Below are positions 46,551 through 55,248 of a DNA stretch of 64,000 nucleotides, piece after piece. Where the stretch lies: assembly GCF_018343615.1 (NCBI RefSeq), contig NZ_JAGYPI010000001.1:930001-994000 (forward strand), written 5' to 3'. Within the stretch, counting starts at the first letter, position 1; the number at the start of each line of letters is the position of its first letter. The translations under genes and the position numbers were made by a program. Source of the stretch: Bacillus sp. FJAT-49736. Its GTDB lineage: Bacteria > Bacillota > Bacilli > Bacillales > Bacillaceae_C. The notes under the pieces are model-generated. The model did not search any database, was not told the origin of the DNA, and saw only the letters and a program-made list of their open reading frames with translations.

Positions 46551-47279
46551 TTGAGGATAGAGGAAGTTGATGAAAAAGTGAAAGCGAACATACCAACACA
46601 TATTGCAATTATGATGGATGGAAACGGAAGATGGGGAGTTCAGCAGGGACTAACGAGAAGTCAAGGTCACTTTGCAGGTGCTCAGACAATGGAAAGAATC
46701 ATTGAGGCATCTCTAGAATTAGGCGTAAAAATATTGACCTTATATGTCTTCTCATCGGAAAACTGGAAAAGACCAAAGGAAGAGGTACAATATTTAATGG
46801 ATCTTCCTGCAGAATACTTAAATCAAAAGCTGCCTAAGTTTAAAAAGAATAATATAAGAATTTGTATTTCCGGAGATATGGATGGGTTGCCTTTACATAC
46901 CCAAAATGCTTTCAAAAAGGCAATAAATGAAACTTCCAGTAATAATCAGCTGATCGTTAATTTTGCTTTAAACTATGGGGGCAGAAACGAAATACTAGCT
47001 GCCGTTAAATCCTTAATAATGGATATAAACAACTCTAAGGTACAAATAGAAGAAATAAATGATGATCTAATCAATAATTATCTTTATACAAAAGAACTTC
47101 CTGATCCGGATATTATCATCCGAACTGGAGGAGAAAAAAGACTTAGTAATTTTTTGTTATGGCAGTCTTCAAAATCGGAACTATGGTTCAGTGAAGTGTT
47201 TTTTCCTGACTTCACCAAGGAAATGCTGTTACAAGCGATTAACGATGTAAATCAAAGAAAACTGGAAATAGAAAGATAG
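46551..47279 (+). CDS. Isoprenyl transferase (UppS family)
   Basis: A cis-prenyltransferase of up to 242 residues. HIAIMMDGNGRWGVQQGLTR holds the pyrophosphate-binding Asp, LYVFSSENWKRP and ELPDPDIIIRTGGEKRLSNF (normally TSGE) then LLWQ and SELWF-EVFFPDF are UppS landmarks. The main uppS of Bacillus lies in the frr-cdsA cluster, absent here, so this is probably a second copy. The start is uncertain: TTG 46551 lacks a ribosome site, GTG 46578 has one at a long distance. Confidence 0.88.
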   Translation: MRIEEVDEKVKANIPTHIAIMMDGNGRWGVQQGLTRSQGHFAGAQTMERIIEASLELGVKILTLYVFSSENWKRPKEEVQYLMDLPAEYLNQKLPKFKKNNIRICISGDMDGLPLHTQNAFKKAINETSSNNQLIVNFALNYGGRNEILAAVKSLIMDINNSKVQIEEINDDLINNYLYTKELPDPDIIIRTGGEKRLSNFLLWQSSKSELWFSEVFFPDFTKEMLLQAINDVNQRKLEIER

Positions 47280-47328
47280 GCATAAGATAAGTTTATAAAA
47301 CGGCAAAGTAATTGAAGGGGTGAAGAAA

Positions 47329-47358
47329 ATGGTGAAAGCAGATAAATTAGCCTCCTAG
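47329..47358 (+). promoter_or_regulatory. cat leader peptide (translational attenuator)
   Basis: ATG 47329 after GAAGGGG encodes MVKADKLAS. It closely resembles the MVKTDK leader of Bacillus/Staphylococcus cat genes, at which a chloramphenicol-bound ribosome stalls. TTAGCCTCCTA at its end (47347-47357) pairs with TAGGAGGCTAA (47374-47384), hiding the AGGAGG site of the cat gene until stalling opens the stem. Confidence 0.88.
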
Positions 47359-47384
47359 AATCAAACTATATTTTAGGAGGCTAA
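47347..47384 (+). promoter_or_regulatory. Stem sequestering the cat ribosome binding site
   Basis: A perfect 11-bp inverted repeat with a 16-base loop; the 3' arm contains AGGAGG of the cat gene, 10 bases before its TTG start. Confidence 0.88.
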
Positions 47385-47389
47385 TAAAA

Positions 47390-48027
47390 TTGAAATTCCA
47401 TACAATTGATCGAGAAAACTGGGAGAGAAAGACGTATTTTGAGCATTATTTGCATCAAAACTGCAATTATAGTATATCAGCAAATATCGATATTACTTTG
47501 TTACTAGAACAGTTACGTAATAAAAGTTTAAAATTATACCCTGCCTTTATTTTCATAGTAAGTAATATAGTGAATTCTCATCAAGAATTCCGGACTTGTT
47601 TTAACGAAGAAGGTGTATTGGGCTATTGGAATCAAATGATTACAAGCTATACCATTTTTCATCAGGATAAAAAATCATTCTCCAGCATTTGGACTGAATT
47701 CACCAATGAATTTTCTACTTTTTATAAAAAATATCAAATGGATATGGATTGTTATGGTGATCTAAAAGGTTTTGATACAAAGGGAAATATTCCTAAAAAT
47801 ATATTTCAAGTATTCCTTGGGTAAGCTTTACGGGATTCCATTTACATATTCAACATGATAATGATTATTTACTTCCCATCATTACTGGAGGAAAATATTT
47901 TTATCAACAAGACAAAGTATTATTACCAGTTTCCATGCAATTACATCATGCTGTATGTGATGGATATCATGCTGGTATATTTTTCGAGAAGCTGCAACAA
48001 TTATCTTTTAAATGTAAACTAACATAA
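47390..48027 (+). pseudogene. catA: Type A chloramphenicol O-acetyltransferase, frameshifted
   Basis: From TTG 47390 the CatA frame reads FHTIDRENWERKTYFEHYLH and on to NIPKNIF, then ends at TAA 47822-47824. The protein resumes in another frame with SSIPWVSFTGFHLHIQHDND through catalytic QLHHAVCDGYHAG (active-site His) to TAA 48027. Together about 212 residues, the usual CatA length. The break is near 47808, with no homopolymer. A missing seven bases (expected coding for N-I at this point) would explain it, consistent with slippage between short ATATT repeats. As read, the active-site half is not translated. Confidence 0.85.
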
Positions 48028-48036
48028 CACTTTAAC

Positions 48037-48076
48037 AAAGAAATCCCTCTATTTAGAAAATAGAGGGATTTCTTTA
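48037..48076. terminator. Bidirectional terminator between cat and sstT
   Basis: AAAGAAATCCCTCTATTT pairs with AAATAGAGGGATTTCTTT, an 18-bp perfect stem. Confidence 0.9.
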
Positions 48077-49324
48077 CTATATGGCTTTTTTAACCGCTTG
48101 TTTCATGGCCGTTTTTTGCCCTTCTAAGCGACGCTTTCTAAATTCTGCCGTTGCAGTGAAAAGTACATCGGTTGAGGAGTTAAGTGCCGTTTCACAAGAG
48201 TCCTGCAGAACTCCTACAATAAATCCTACCCCAACAACTGTCATCGCAACATCATTTGGAATTCCGAATAAGCTGCAAGCCAATGGGATCAATAGTAAGG
48301 AACCGCCTGCTACTCCAGAAGCACCGCAAGCACATATTGCGGAAAGAATACTAAGGATTATGGCTGTCGGAATATCAACTTCAATGTTAAGTGTATGAAC
48401 TGCAGCAAGTGTTAATACAGATATGGTTACAGCTGCACCAGCCATATTAATGGTTGCACCTAAAGGTATGGAAACGGAATAAGAATCTTTATCCAAGCCT
48501 AGTTTTTCACATAATTTCATATTAACAGGAATATTTGCAGCGGAGCTACGTGTAAAGAATGCCGTAATACCACTTTCCTTTAAACATTTAAATACGAGTG
48601 GAAACGGATTTTGTCGGGCACATACATATACGATGATTGGATTGACAACAAAAGCTACAAATAGCATACATCCAATTAATACCGCAAGTAATTTTCCATA
48701 ACCAATTAATGAGCGAAGACCATTTGCTGTAATAGAATCGATGACTAGGCCCATTATTCCAAATGGCGCAAATTTTATCACCCAAGTAACAATTTTGGAT
48801 AATGCATCTGAAAAATTAGATATCATAGTTTTGGTAGTATCGGGAGCTTTTTTCAGAGCTAAACCAAGTAAAATTGCCCAAGCTAATATACCAATATAAT
48901 TTGCATTGAAAATGGCTTTTACTGGATTATCAACGATGTTTAACAGCAAGGTTTTAAGCACCTCTACTACGCCACCGGGAGCCGTCAAATTCTCTGTACT
49001 CTTTGGTAATGTTAAAGTTACTGGAAAAATAAAGCTCACAATTACCGCTACTAACCCAGCTAAAAAGGTGCCTAATAGATAAAGGACTATGATAGACTTC
49101 ATATTTGTTTTTTGCCCGCTCTTATGTTGTGCGATGGCAGACATTACTAGGAAAAATACTAATACTGGAGCGATACCCTTTAAAGCGCTTACAAATAAAG
49201 AGCCTAGAATAGTAAATGGCTTAGCAACGGCTGGTATCGTAACTGCGAGAATTATACCAATGATCAATCCTATTAGTATTTGTTTGACCAAACTTAATTG
49301 ATTCCACTTTCTTATTAAACCCAT
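48077..49324 (-). CDS. sstT: Serine/threonine:sodium symporter SstT
   Basis: A 415-residue DAACS-family transporter. Landmarks [40 protein letters not shown] and [20 protein letters not shown] fit SstT, which takes up serine and threonine with Na+. Full length, about eight helices plus two re-entrant loops. Single gene with a terminator at its end. Confidence 0.94.
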   Translation of the reverse strand: MGLIRKWNQLSLVKQILIGLIIGIILAVTIPAVAKPFTILGSLFVSALKGIAPVLVFFLVMSAIAQHKSGQKTNMKSIIVLYLLGTFLAGLVAVIVSFIFPVTLTLPKSTENLTAPGGVVEVLKTLLLNIVDNPVKAIFNANYIGILAWAILLGLALKKAPDTTKTMISNFSDALSKIVTWVIKFAPFGIMGLVIDSITANGLRSLIGYGKLLAVLIGCMLFVAFVVNPIIVYVCARQNPFPLVFKCLKESGITAFFTRSSAANIPVNMKLCEKLGLDKDSYSVSIPLGATINMAGAAVTISVLTLAAVHTLNIEVDIPTAIILSILSAICACGASGVAGGSLLLIPLACSLFGIPNDVAMTVVGVGFIVGVLQDSCETALNSSTDVLFTATAEFRKRRLEGQKTAMKQAVKKAI

Positions 49325-49552
49325 TCTTGTTCCCCCTTGTTGATAGAGCTTAAAATACGCTTTTTCATCTCCCTAAAAAGAAGATAGACGTTGGAATTGT
49401 ATCTATTATTTCACTATTCCAATTTAATAGTATTATAAGGAATATTTTGATATACTACAATAGTTTTTGTGTTTTTTATTTACCCATTAAAAGAGAGAGA
49501 CTTTTACTGGAGTAGCCTCTCTTTCAAAAATTATTTCTAAAATGCTACTATT
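49325..49552. other. Intergenic region downstream of the minus-strand membrane protein
   Basis: Contains the sstT upstream region and a weak AAAGAGAGAG / CCTCTCTTT hairpin near 49490-49530. No gene seen. Confidence 0.4.
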
Positions 49553-50044
49553 TCATTGTTTTTTTGGATAATTTTCAATAGTAATTTGATGGTTATATTT
49601 CTCATAAAAAAATTGAAAACCATACATAACAACCGATTTTATTAAAAAGAGAATGGATAATTTAAATTTGGAAAATCTCACTAATGAGACATATCCAACC
49701 TTTTTAAAATAATGAAGGAGAATGTAGGTGAAAAATGCATCGATAAGTAAATTTGTTTTCATATATAAAGCGAATTTTCCAAAGGTGTATTTAAAAATCC
49801 ATATGGATCCAACTAAAAAAGGACCAAATATTAATGGAAATTCTCCTAATACATTTGGTTTTATTCGAATTGGAAACCACCACCATTTATTCTTTTCCCC
49901 AATGATTCCTTCTATTATGAGATAAAAGCACATAAATAAAGACCCTGGAAGAAATCTTTTAAACGTCTTGGATCCGATAAATGGGATAGAGAGCCAAGGT
50001 AAAATTGTCATAAGAAGAGTAAACTTATAGGTGTTTTTCATCAT
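49553..50044 (-). CDS. Hypothetical membrane protein
   Basis: A 163-residue protein with about four hydrophobic segments, a conserved-looking KNKWWWFP turn and a basic C-terminus. It lies divergently to the DUF2935 gene. I do not recognise the family with confidence; Bacillus genomes have many such CBO0543-like four-helix proteins. Confidence 0.65.
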   Translation of the reverse strand: MMKNTYKFTLLMTILPWLSIPFIGSKTFKRFLPGSLFMCFYLIIEGIIGEKNKWWWFPIRIKPNVLGEFPLIFGPFLVGSIWIFKYTFGKFALYMKTNLLIDAFFTYILLHYFKKVGYVSLVRFSKFKLSILFLIKSVVMYGFQFFYEKYNHQITIENYPKKQ

Positions 50045-50179
50045 TTCTACTTCCCTTTAGTCTATTTAGATAGTTTTATTTTTCCTATTTTTCTATATGT
50101 TATGTGGGAATATTTATTCGTAATCATCTCTTGGTATTATCTTTCGTATTTATATAATAGGCAAAGGAGGAGAGCGAAA

Positions 50180-51016
50180 TTGACAAAAAAATTGATTTCC
50201 ATTTGGGAGGAGCATTTTTTTTGGTTGGAGGTGTTGCAGGACCACGCTTTTTTTGTGCGAGATCATTTATCTGTCACTGAGGTTGAATATGTTCAAACGG
50301 CACAACAATATATTCAATTATTTGGTAACCTACTTGGAATGATCAAAAATATACCTAAAACACGGGAAGCTTCAGATGAATTAATGATTGAATTTTCCAA
50401 GCAGGCATGGTCAGTGGCTAGAGGATATTTTGAATTTGAAGGAAAGCTTCAATCATTAAGAATTGATAATAACGTTAATTTGAATTTATCCCCGACCTAT
50501 TTAAACGGAACATTGGCAGAGAACCAGGAATACTTACGCATTTTAAATTATCTGGTCCAAGGAATGGAGCCTGAACCACTTTCCTTAATATATTTGATGG
50601 ATTTATGGCTAGAAGACCAATTAGGGCATGCCGTTTTATTTCGAAATTTAGTGGACCCAATTGAGGTCTTTTCCACAAAACAAATAGAAGGGTATATAAA
50701 TAAATATCAGGTATTTATTGTTCAAAATCATCACTTAAAAGGATATTTAAGATTTAAAGAGCCTGGATTTGCACGGCAGCAGGAATTTGCTCGTGAAGTT
50801 GGGCAAACAACCATAGAAATGAGTCGATATATATATAGTATGGTAACAAAATATAAGGAAAACAAGGTTTTAAACAAGACTACTCTACGATTTTTGGAGC
50901 ATCATTTTCCGGAAACATGTTATTTCATTAAAAAACTAAGCTTTTATGATCCAAGTATACAGGAACCTGCAAGTCGATGTTCACTTAGAAGACCTTCGTA
51001 TTTATCCAGCATCTGA
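50180..51016 (+). CDS. DUF2935 domain protein
   Basis: A 278-residue helical protein. Two related halves each carry a WEEH-FWLEVLQDHAFF / LEDQLGHAVLFRNLVDP type block with Glu and His residues, suggesting a di-metal four-helix bundle. Start TTG 50180 is 9 bases after a perfect AAAGGAGG; the longer frame from ATG 50102 has no ribosome site and would add a hydrophobic stretch. Function unknown; common in Bacilli and Clostridia. Confidence 0.85.
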   Translation: MTKKLISIWEEHFFWLEVLQDHAFFVRDHLSVTEVEYVQTAQQYIQLFGNLLGMIKNIPKTREASDELMIEFSKQAWSVARGYFEFEGKLQSLRIDNNVNLNLSPTYLNGTLAENQEYLRILNYLVQGMEPEPLSLIYLMDLWLEDQLGHAVLFRNLVDPIEVFSTKQIEGYINKYQVFIVQNHHLKGYLRFKEPGFARQQEFAREVGQTTIEMSRYIYSMVTKYKENKVLNKTTLRFLEHHFPETCYFIKKLSFYDPSIQEPASRCSLRRPSYLSSI

Positions 51017-51110
51017 TCATGTTGCAAATTATAAAGAAATGAACATGACAATACAGGTTGATTGAAAGTATAATATTGGTGAAAGAAAAATTAGTAGGGG
51101 AGGCAATTAT

Positions 51111-51203
51111 ATGGCAATCACAATACTATTGCCTAAATTTTTAACTACTCATGCAAAGCCTGAATTTGGGAAGGCGATACTTTGCATGGGGTCTAATATA
51201 TAG
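51111..51203 (+). CDS. Possible 30-residue leader peptide
   Basis: ATG 51111 after AGGGGAGG encodes MAITILLPKFLTTHAKPEFG and KAILCMGSNI. It overlaps the structured element at 51150-51232, so it may be a regulatory leader rather than a free peptide. It may also be a fragment of a lost gene. Confidence 0.35.
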   Translation: MAITILLPKFLTTHAKPEFGKAILCMGSNI

Positions 51204-51232
51204 TTCATCGCCATTTCATGAAAGGCTTTGCA
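51150..51232 (+). promoter_or_regulatory. Structured leader with two competing folds upstream of a CD3324-type gene
   Basis: CATGCAAAG (51150-51158) pairs with CTTTGCATG (51180-51188). Alternatively TGCAAAGCCT (51152-51161) pairs exactly with AGGCTTTGCA (51223-51232), enclosing GGCGAT (51173-51178) with ATCGCC (51207-51212). The two folds exclude each other, as in riboswitches and attenuators. The gene starts 42 bases later. Confidence 0.45.
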
Positions 51233-51273
51233 CCTTATTTGATAGGAAAAAATAAATAAGGGGCTGGCTAAAA

Positions 51274-51540
51274 TTGAAATATGTAAAAGCAAGCACGGTA
51301 TTACCGGAGAAACTCATCATTGAAATTCAAAAATATGTTCAGGGAGAATCTATTTATATACCTCGAAAGGAATCCACCCGTAAAAAATGGGGAACGAAAT
51401 CTGGAGGAAGAAGCTTCATCGACAAGCGGAATGCTGAGATTAGAAATGCCTTTAAGAAAGGAACGACCATTCAAGGGCTTTCTGATAGATATTTTCTCTC
51501 TGTGGAAACAATAAAAAAAATCGTTTACTCGAAGCGCTGA
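51274..51540 (+). CDS. CD3324 family protein (Mor-like HTH)
   Basis: An 88-residue protein starting MKYVKASTVLPEKLIIEIQK, with YVQGESIYIPRKESTRKKWG and a C-terminal helix-turn-helix (FKKGTTIQGLSDRYFLSVET). Length and the GESIYIP-K----KKWG block match the CD3324 family, probably DNA-binding regulators. Its long structured leader is unusual. A terminator follows. Confidence 0.85.
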   Translation: MKYVKASTVLPEKLIIEIQKYVQGESIYIPRKESTRKKWGTKSGGRSFIDKRNAEIRNAFKKGTTIQGLSDRYFLSVETIKKIVYSKR

Positions 51541-51562
51541 GATTTTCAGTGCTTTTTTATTA
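51533..51562 (+). terminator. Rho-independent terminator
   Basis: AGCGCT pairs with AGTGCT (one G-T pair) around nine bases, T tail. Confidence 0.7.
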
Positions 51563-51618
51563 TTGCTTAGGAATTTATATAATTAAACCTTGTGGATAAT
51601 TTTAGAAAAGTTGTTTAC

Positions 51619-51770
51619 GTCTAGCTTCACCGCCTATCGGCTAGTGGATTTCTCCGTCTCCTCCCTACGATAAGTCAACATCAGCTCGTGAACTACCTCA
51701 CTGTGTTTCCTTTATCTCAGTCGAAGACTACAAAATCCATACGCCGATGGACAAGGCGCTTGCGCATTTG
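51619..51770. repeat. Dispersed extragenic repeat of Bacillaceae type
   Basis: About 150 bases with ends GTCTAGCTTCACCGCCTA and ACAAGGCGCTTGCGCATTT. I know this pair of ends (GTCTAGCT-CAGCGCC ... GGCGCTTGCGC) from many Bacillaceae intergenic regions. It is GC-richer than its surroundings and can fold end to end through GCGCC/GGCGC-like pairing. No gene inside. Function unknown. Confidence 0.65.
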
Positions 51771-51855
51771 TTATGTATTTTTTCTTTATATTCATTTTCT
51801 ACATATGATCTAATGTCAAAATCACTTAAAGTAATAAGTGTAAGGAGGTAATAAA

Positions 51856-52494
51856 ATGGAATTATTTATTCGAGCGGATCAATATCAATTTATAAAATTG
51901 CAAACGCAAATTCTCATAAATGGTCATTCTAGTGTGAACGACAGAAAAGTGTTAAATGCCTTAAAGTCATTAACGTATGATAAAGTAATGAACGTATTTT
52001 CCGACTTAAGCATGGAACAAAAACAACTATTAGAGCAGATATCAGATGTGGAGGATAGCCAACTAGCAGAAGCTTTCATAGGAAAAATAAAGCCTTACGT
52101 TATCCCATTTAAAGAGGTAACTGAACAGACGGTAAAAAAGTTATTTCCGAAAGCAAAAAAGTTAAAGCTGCCTGCTTTGGATGGCGTGGATTTTAAAGAA
52201 ATAAGCTACCTTGGTTGGGATGACAAAGGGTCCAATAAAAAGTATTTGATCGCACCTCTAAATCATAAACTTATTGGACTTCATGGAAACTTTACATCTT
52301 CTTCGAAAAAAGGTGTTTGTGTGCTTTGCCAACGCCATTCGGAAATTGGACTCTTCATGTCAGAAATAAAGGGAAAGGTTCAAGGCACTTACACTAGAAG
52401 AGGGAATTATATTTGCCAGGACAGTATAAAATGCAACGAAAATTTAACATCCCTTTCAAAATTAGAGGAATTTATTACACTTTTAAAAGGCTAG
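51856..52494 (+). CDS. FusB/FusC family EF-G-binding protein
   Basis: A 212-residue two-domain protein: an N-terminal helical bundle and a C-terminal treble-clef zinc domain (GVCVLCQRHSEIGLF, YICQDSIKCNENL) of FusB type. Staphylococcal FusB/FusC release EF-G from the ribosome and protect from fusidic acid. Chromosomal Bacillus homologues share the fold; whether this one gives resistance is not known. ATG 51856 follows AAGGAGG. Confidence 0.9.
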   Translation: MELFIRADQYQFIKLQTQILINGHSSVNDRKVLNALKSLTYDKVMNVFSDLSMEQKQLLEQISDVEDSQLAEAFIGKIKPYVIPFKEVTEQTVKKLFPKAKKLKLPALDGVDFKEISYLGWDDKGSNKKYLIAPLNHKLIGLHGNFTSSSKKGVCVLCQRHSEIGLFMSEIKGKVQGTYTRRGNYICQDSIKCNENLTSLSKLEEFITLLKG

Positions 52495-52498
52495 TAGG

Positions 52499-52530
52499 AG
52501 CAATCTGGAAACTCAGGTTGCTTTTTTTGT
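52499..52530 (+). terminator. Rho-independent terminator
   Basis: AGCAATCT pairs with AGGTTGCT, then TTTTTTT. Confidence 0.85.
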
Positions 52531-52616
52531 TTTGAAAAATCCAATTATCTGAAACTAAAAGTTTTCCCTTTCGTATTAATACTTAAAAGCTCGATAAAAG
52601 GAAGGAGATGAAGTTA

Positions 52617-52940
52617 ATGTATTTTGGAATTCAGACCTTGCCCAATATATTTATCGACAATGACACAAAGCATGACCTTTTAGACCTGCATTTTTTTATA
52701 GAAGGATCTAAAAGCTGGGAAGAGAAGGTGAAGAAAGTTAAATCGAATGAAAGGAAAATGCTAACCATCTATAACCGCAATATGGTTGGAGAAAAAAAGC
52801 TGTATATGCAATATAAAAATGAACAATATGAAATATTTAAGCTGACAAAGGATTACTGGTCCAATATATTAGTGAAGATTGATGATGTAAGTCAGGATAA
52901 TCGATTGTCTCTTACCATTACACCTAATTTTTCTTTATAA
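52617..52940 (+). CDS. Hypothetical protein, 107 residues
   Basis: A soluble, mixed alpha/beta protein starting MYFGIQTLPNIFIDNDTKHD, with no motif I recognise. ATG 52617 is 9 bases after AAGGAG; ATG 52608 touches the site. It has its own terminator. Function unknown. Confidence 0.6.
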   Translation: MYFGIQTLPNIFIDNDTKHDLLDLHFFIEGSKSWEEKVKKVKSNERKMLTIYNRNMVGEKKLYMQYKNEQYEIFKLTKDYWSNILVKIDDVSQDNRLSLTITPNFSL

Positions 52941-52968
52941 ATTGGAAGTAAAAGGTGCCTTCTTTGAC

Positions 52969-53000
52969 GCGATTCCTGTTACTGGGAATCGCATTTTTTT
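52969..53000 (+). terminator. Rho-independent terminator
   Basis: GCGATTCC pairs with GGAATCGC, followed by ATTTTTTT. Confidence 0.88.
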
Positions 53001-53135
53001 GTACAAAGCCAAAATTAAATGATGCATAAAAATGAAACAACGTGAAAAATAGCGAATAAATACATTGACAATGATGAACTAAAATGAATAAGATGAAATT
53101 AGCGAAAAATGAAAAAAGCTGAAAGGTTGTTTTGC

Positions 53136-53948
53136 ATGTTAGCGGAGGAGCGCAGACATAAAATATTAGACATCATTCAAGAGGAAGGTCGTGTCATTGC
53201 TAAAGACTTAGCTGATATGTTTGAAATTTCCATCGACTCTATACGGAGAGATCTTACGATTATGGAGGAACAGGGATTACTTCAGAAAACATACGGTGGC
53301 GCGATAATAATAGATACCATTCCTAAGGTGCGTACATTGCCACAGCCGGAATCTACTAGATATGGTTTTGCGGCACCGCATCAAAATTCTATATCCAAGT
53401 TAGCTGCTTCTTATATTAATATGCATGATACAGTTTTTATCGGCGGGGCCGGTATTCAGTTTGGAATGTTAAAATATCTTCCGTTTAACTTCCCTTTTAC
53501 GGTAATTACTAATTCCATTAAAATTGCCGAAGCAATCAGAAAGCGAGAAAATATCACTTCTTACTTAATTGGTGGAAAATTAAGAGCCGATTCAGCCGGA
53601 AGTATGATTGATACATTAGCGATAGAGATGATTCGAAAATTCACATTAGATAAAAGCTTTTTAACCGGTGGCGGTATTGATTCTAAGGGAATTAGTACAG
53701 CTACACCGGAAGGAGCTGCTTTTTCACGGGCAGTTTCAGAGATTTCACGAAAAAATATTTGTCTAGCACCTTATGAAAAAGTAGGACATCGGATGTTTAT
53801 CATGTCTGTACCAATAGAAGCAATTGATTTGATGATTACAGACCAAGGGGCATCGGAGACAGCAATTCAAGATATAAAAAGAAAACAAGTCGAGATTATT
53901 TTTGCAGATGAAAAGGAATTGGAGAGAGAAAATAATGAAATGGCTTAG
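53136..53948 (+). CDS. DeoR/GlpR family transcriptional regulator
   Basis: A 270-residue regulator. N-terminal winged helix (MLAEERRHKILDIIQEEGRV, SIDSIRRDLTIMEEQGLLQK) with YGGAII hinge, and a C-terminal sugar-phosphate isomerase-like sensor domain (FIGGAGIQFGML, TGGGIDSKGIST). Usually a repressor relieved by a phosphorylated sugar. Start at ATG 53136 gives the family's usual MLAEER beginning; ATG 53109 is in frame upstream. Its 3' end overlaps the MurA-like gene by 14 bases, so it probably controls that operon. Confidence 0.9.
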   Translation: MLAEERRHKILDIIQEEGRVIAKDLADMFEISIDSIRRDLTIMEEQGLLQKTYGGAIIIDTIPKVRTLPQPESTRYGFAAPHQNSISKLAASYINMHDTVFIGGAGIQFGMLKYLPFNFPFTVITNSIKIAEAIRKRENITSYLIGGKLRADSAGSMIDTLAIEMIRKFTLDKSFLTGGGIDSKGISTATPEGAAFSRAVSEISRKNICLAPYEKVGHRMFIMSVPIEAIDLMITDQGASETAIQDIKRKQVEIIFADEKELERENNEMA

Positions 53949-55248
53949 TATAGAGCAAACACCGCAGTTACAAGGAAGCGTTACAATACCTGGTTCAAAA
54001 AATAGCTCACTTGCTTTGCTTGCTGCTGCCTGTTTAGCTGATGACACTGTTACATTGCTGGGAATCCCCAATATTGCGGACTACCGGGTTATCTGTCAAT
54101 TAGGAGCAGAAATGGGAATAGAAATAATCAGAGATTCTTCTGATGCAGTATATATAAATGCAAACAATATTTTCAATACGAGTATGGACCCAAATAAATC
54201 TTCTGCCTTTAGAACAGCTTATTATTTTATTGGAGCATTACTTTCAAAATACGGAAAAGTATCATTAGGATACCCTGGAGGAGACAATTTTGTCAGCCGA
54301 CCAATTGATCAGCACATAAAGGCATTTGAAAAAATGGGAGCGAAATTCACTTTTCATCAGGATTACTATGAAGTGGAGGCGCAAGAATTAACAGGAGCAA
54401 CTATTTATTTCGATACAATTACCTCTGGAGCAACCATTAACAGCATGCTGGCGGCGGTTCGGGCAAAAGGTACTACTACATTGTTAAATGCGGCGCGAGA
54501 TCCTGAAGTAATTGATACAGCTATTTTGCTTAATAAAATGGGAGCGAAAATAAGCGGTGCCGGTACGGATACCATCCGCATTATAGGAGTATCGCAATTG
54601 AGCGGTTGTGTGCATACTGTCATTCCCGATCGATTAATTGCCGGAGCTTTTTTAATTTCTACCGGTACAGTGGGGGGAACTGTTACAGTTAATAATGTCA
54701 TCCCTGAGCATTTACAAGCCTGTATTTCAAAATTACAGGAAATTGGTTTCGAATTTTTAATCGAAGGCAATTCTATTACGTCCTACTCAAATGGAAAAAT
54801 TCAGGCTACGAGAGTTCGTACTGCTATGTATCCGGGATTTCCTACGGATATACAGCAGCCAATGACTGCGCTCTTAACTCAAGCATCTGGGAAAAGTATT
54901 ATCAGCGATAAAGTATATCCTAATCGATTCAATCATGTACCGCAGCTAGTCAGAATGGGAGCGGACATAAAAGTACGTTCTGGAGTTGCCTTTATAAAAG
55001 GGAAAAGCCCGTTAAAGAGTGCTGTCGTTCATGCTTCTGATATCCGTGCAGGCATTTGTCTTATACTTGCCGGTTTGGCAGCGGAAGGAGAGACAATGAT
55101 TACAGGTGTAGAACATATTGAACGTGGCTATGAAAATGTAGTAGAAGCATTTCATGCATTAGGAGCGAAACTTACATTAAGGGAATCTGATACATTTGAT
55201 GATACAGATCTTGATGCTCTCCAGAAATTCGGAGGTGTTCCATATTAG
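53935..55248 (+). CDS. UDP-N-acetylglucosamine 1-carboxyvinyltransferase-like enzyme with Asp in place of the catalytic Cys
   Basis: A 437-residue EPT/RTPC-fold enzyme. MurA residues are kept: Lys22-Asn23 in PGSKNSSL, Arg in SRPID, Asp in GFPTDIQQPMTALL, Arg in DIRAGICLILAGLAAEGETM, HIERGYENV. The catalytic loop reads YPGGDNFVSRPID where typical MurA has PGGCAIG-RP: Asp117 replaces the fosfomycin-target Cys115, as in naturally resistant MurA of mycobacteria and chlamydiae. Sits in an operon with a DeoR regulator and a NUDIX hydrolase, not with cell-wall genes, so it is an accessory paralogue, perhaps with another UDP-sugar or sugar substrate. Confidence 0.88.
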   Translation: MKWLSIEQTPQLQGSVTIPGSKNSSLALLAAACLADDTVTLLGIPNIADYRVICQLGAEMGIEIIRDSSDAVYINANNIFNTSMDPNKSSAFRTAYYFIGALLSKYGKVSLGYPGGDNFVSRPIDQHIKAFEKMGAKFTFHQDYYEVEAQELTGATIYFDTITSGATINSMLAAVRAKGTTTLLNAARDPEVIDTAILLNKMGAKISGAGTDTIRIIGVSQLSGCVHTVIPDRLIAGAFLISTGTVGGTVTVNNVIPEHLQACISKLQEIGFEFLIEGNSITSYSNGKIQATRVRTAMYPGFPTDIQQPMTALLTQASGKSIISDKVYPNRFNHVPQLVRMGADIKVRSGVAFIKGKSPLKSAVVHASDIRAGICLILAGLAAEGETMITGVEHIERGYENVVEAFHALGAKLTLRESDTFDDTDLDALQKFGGVPY

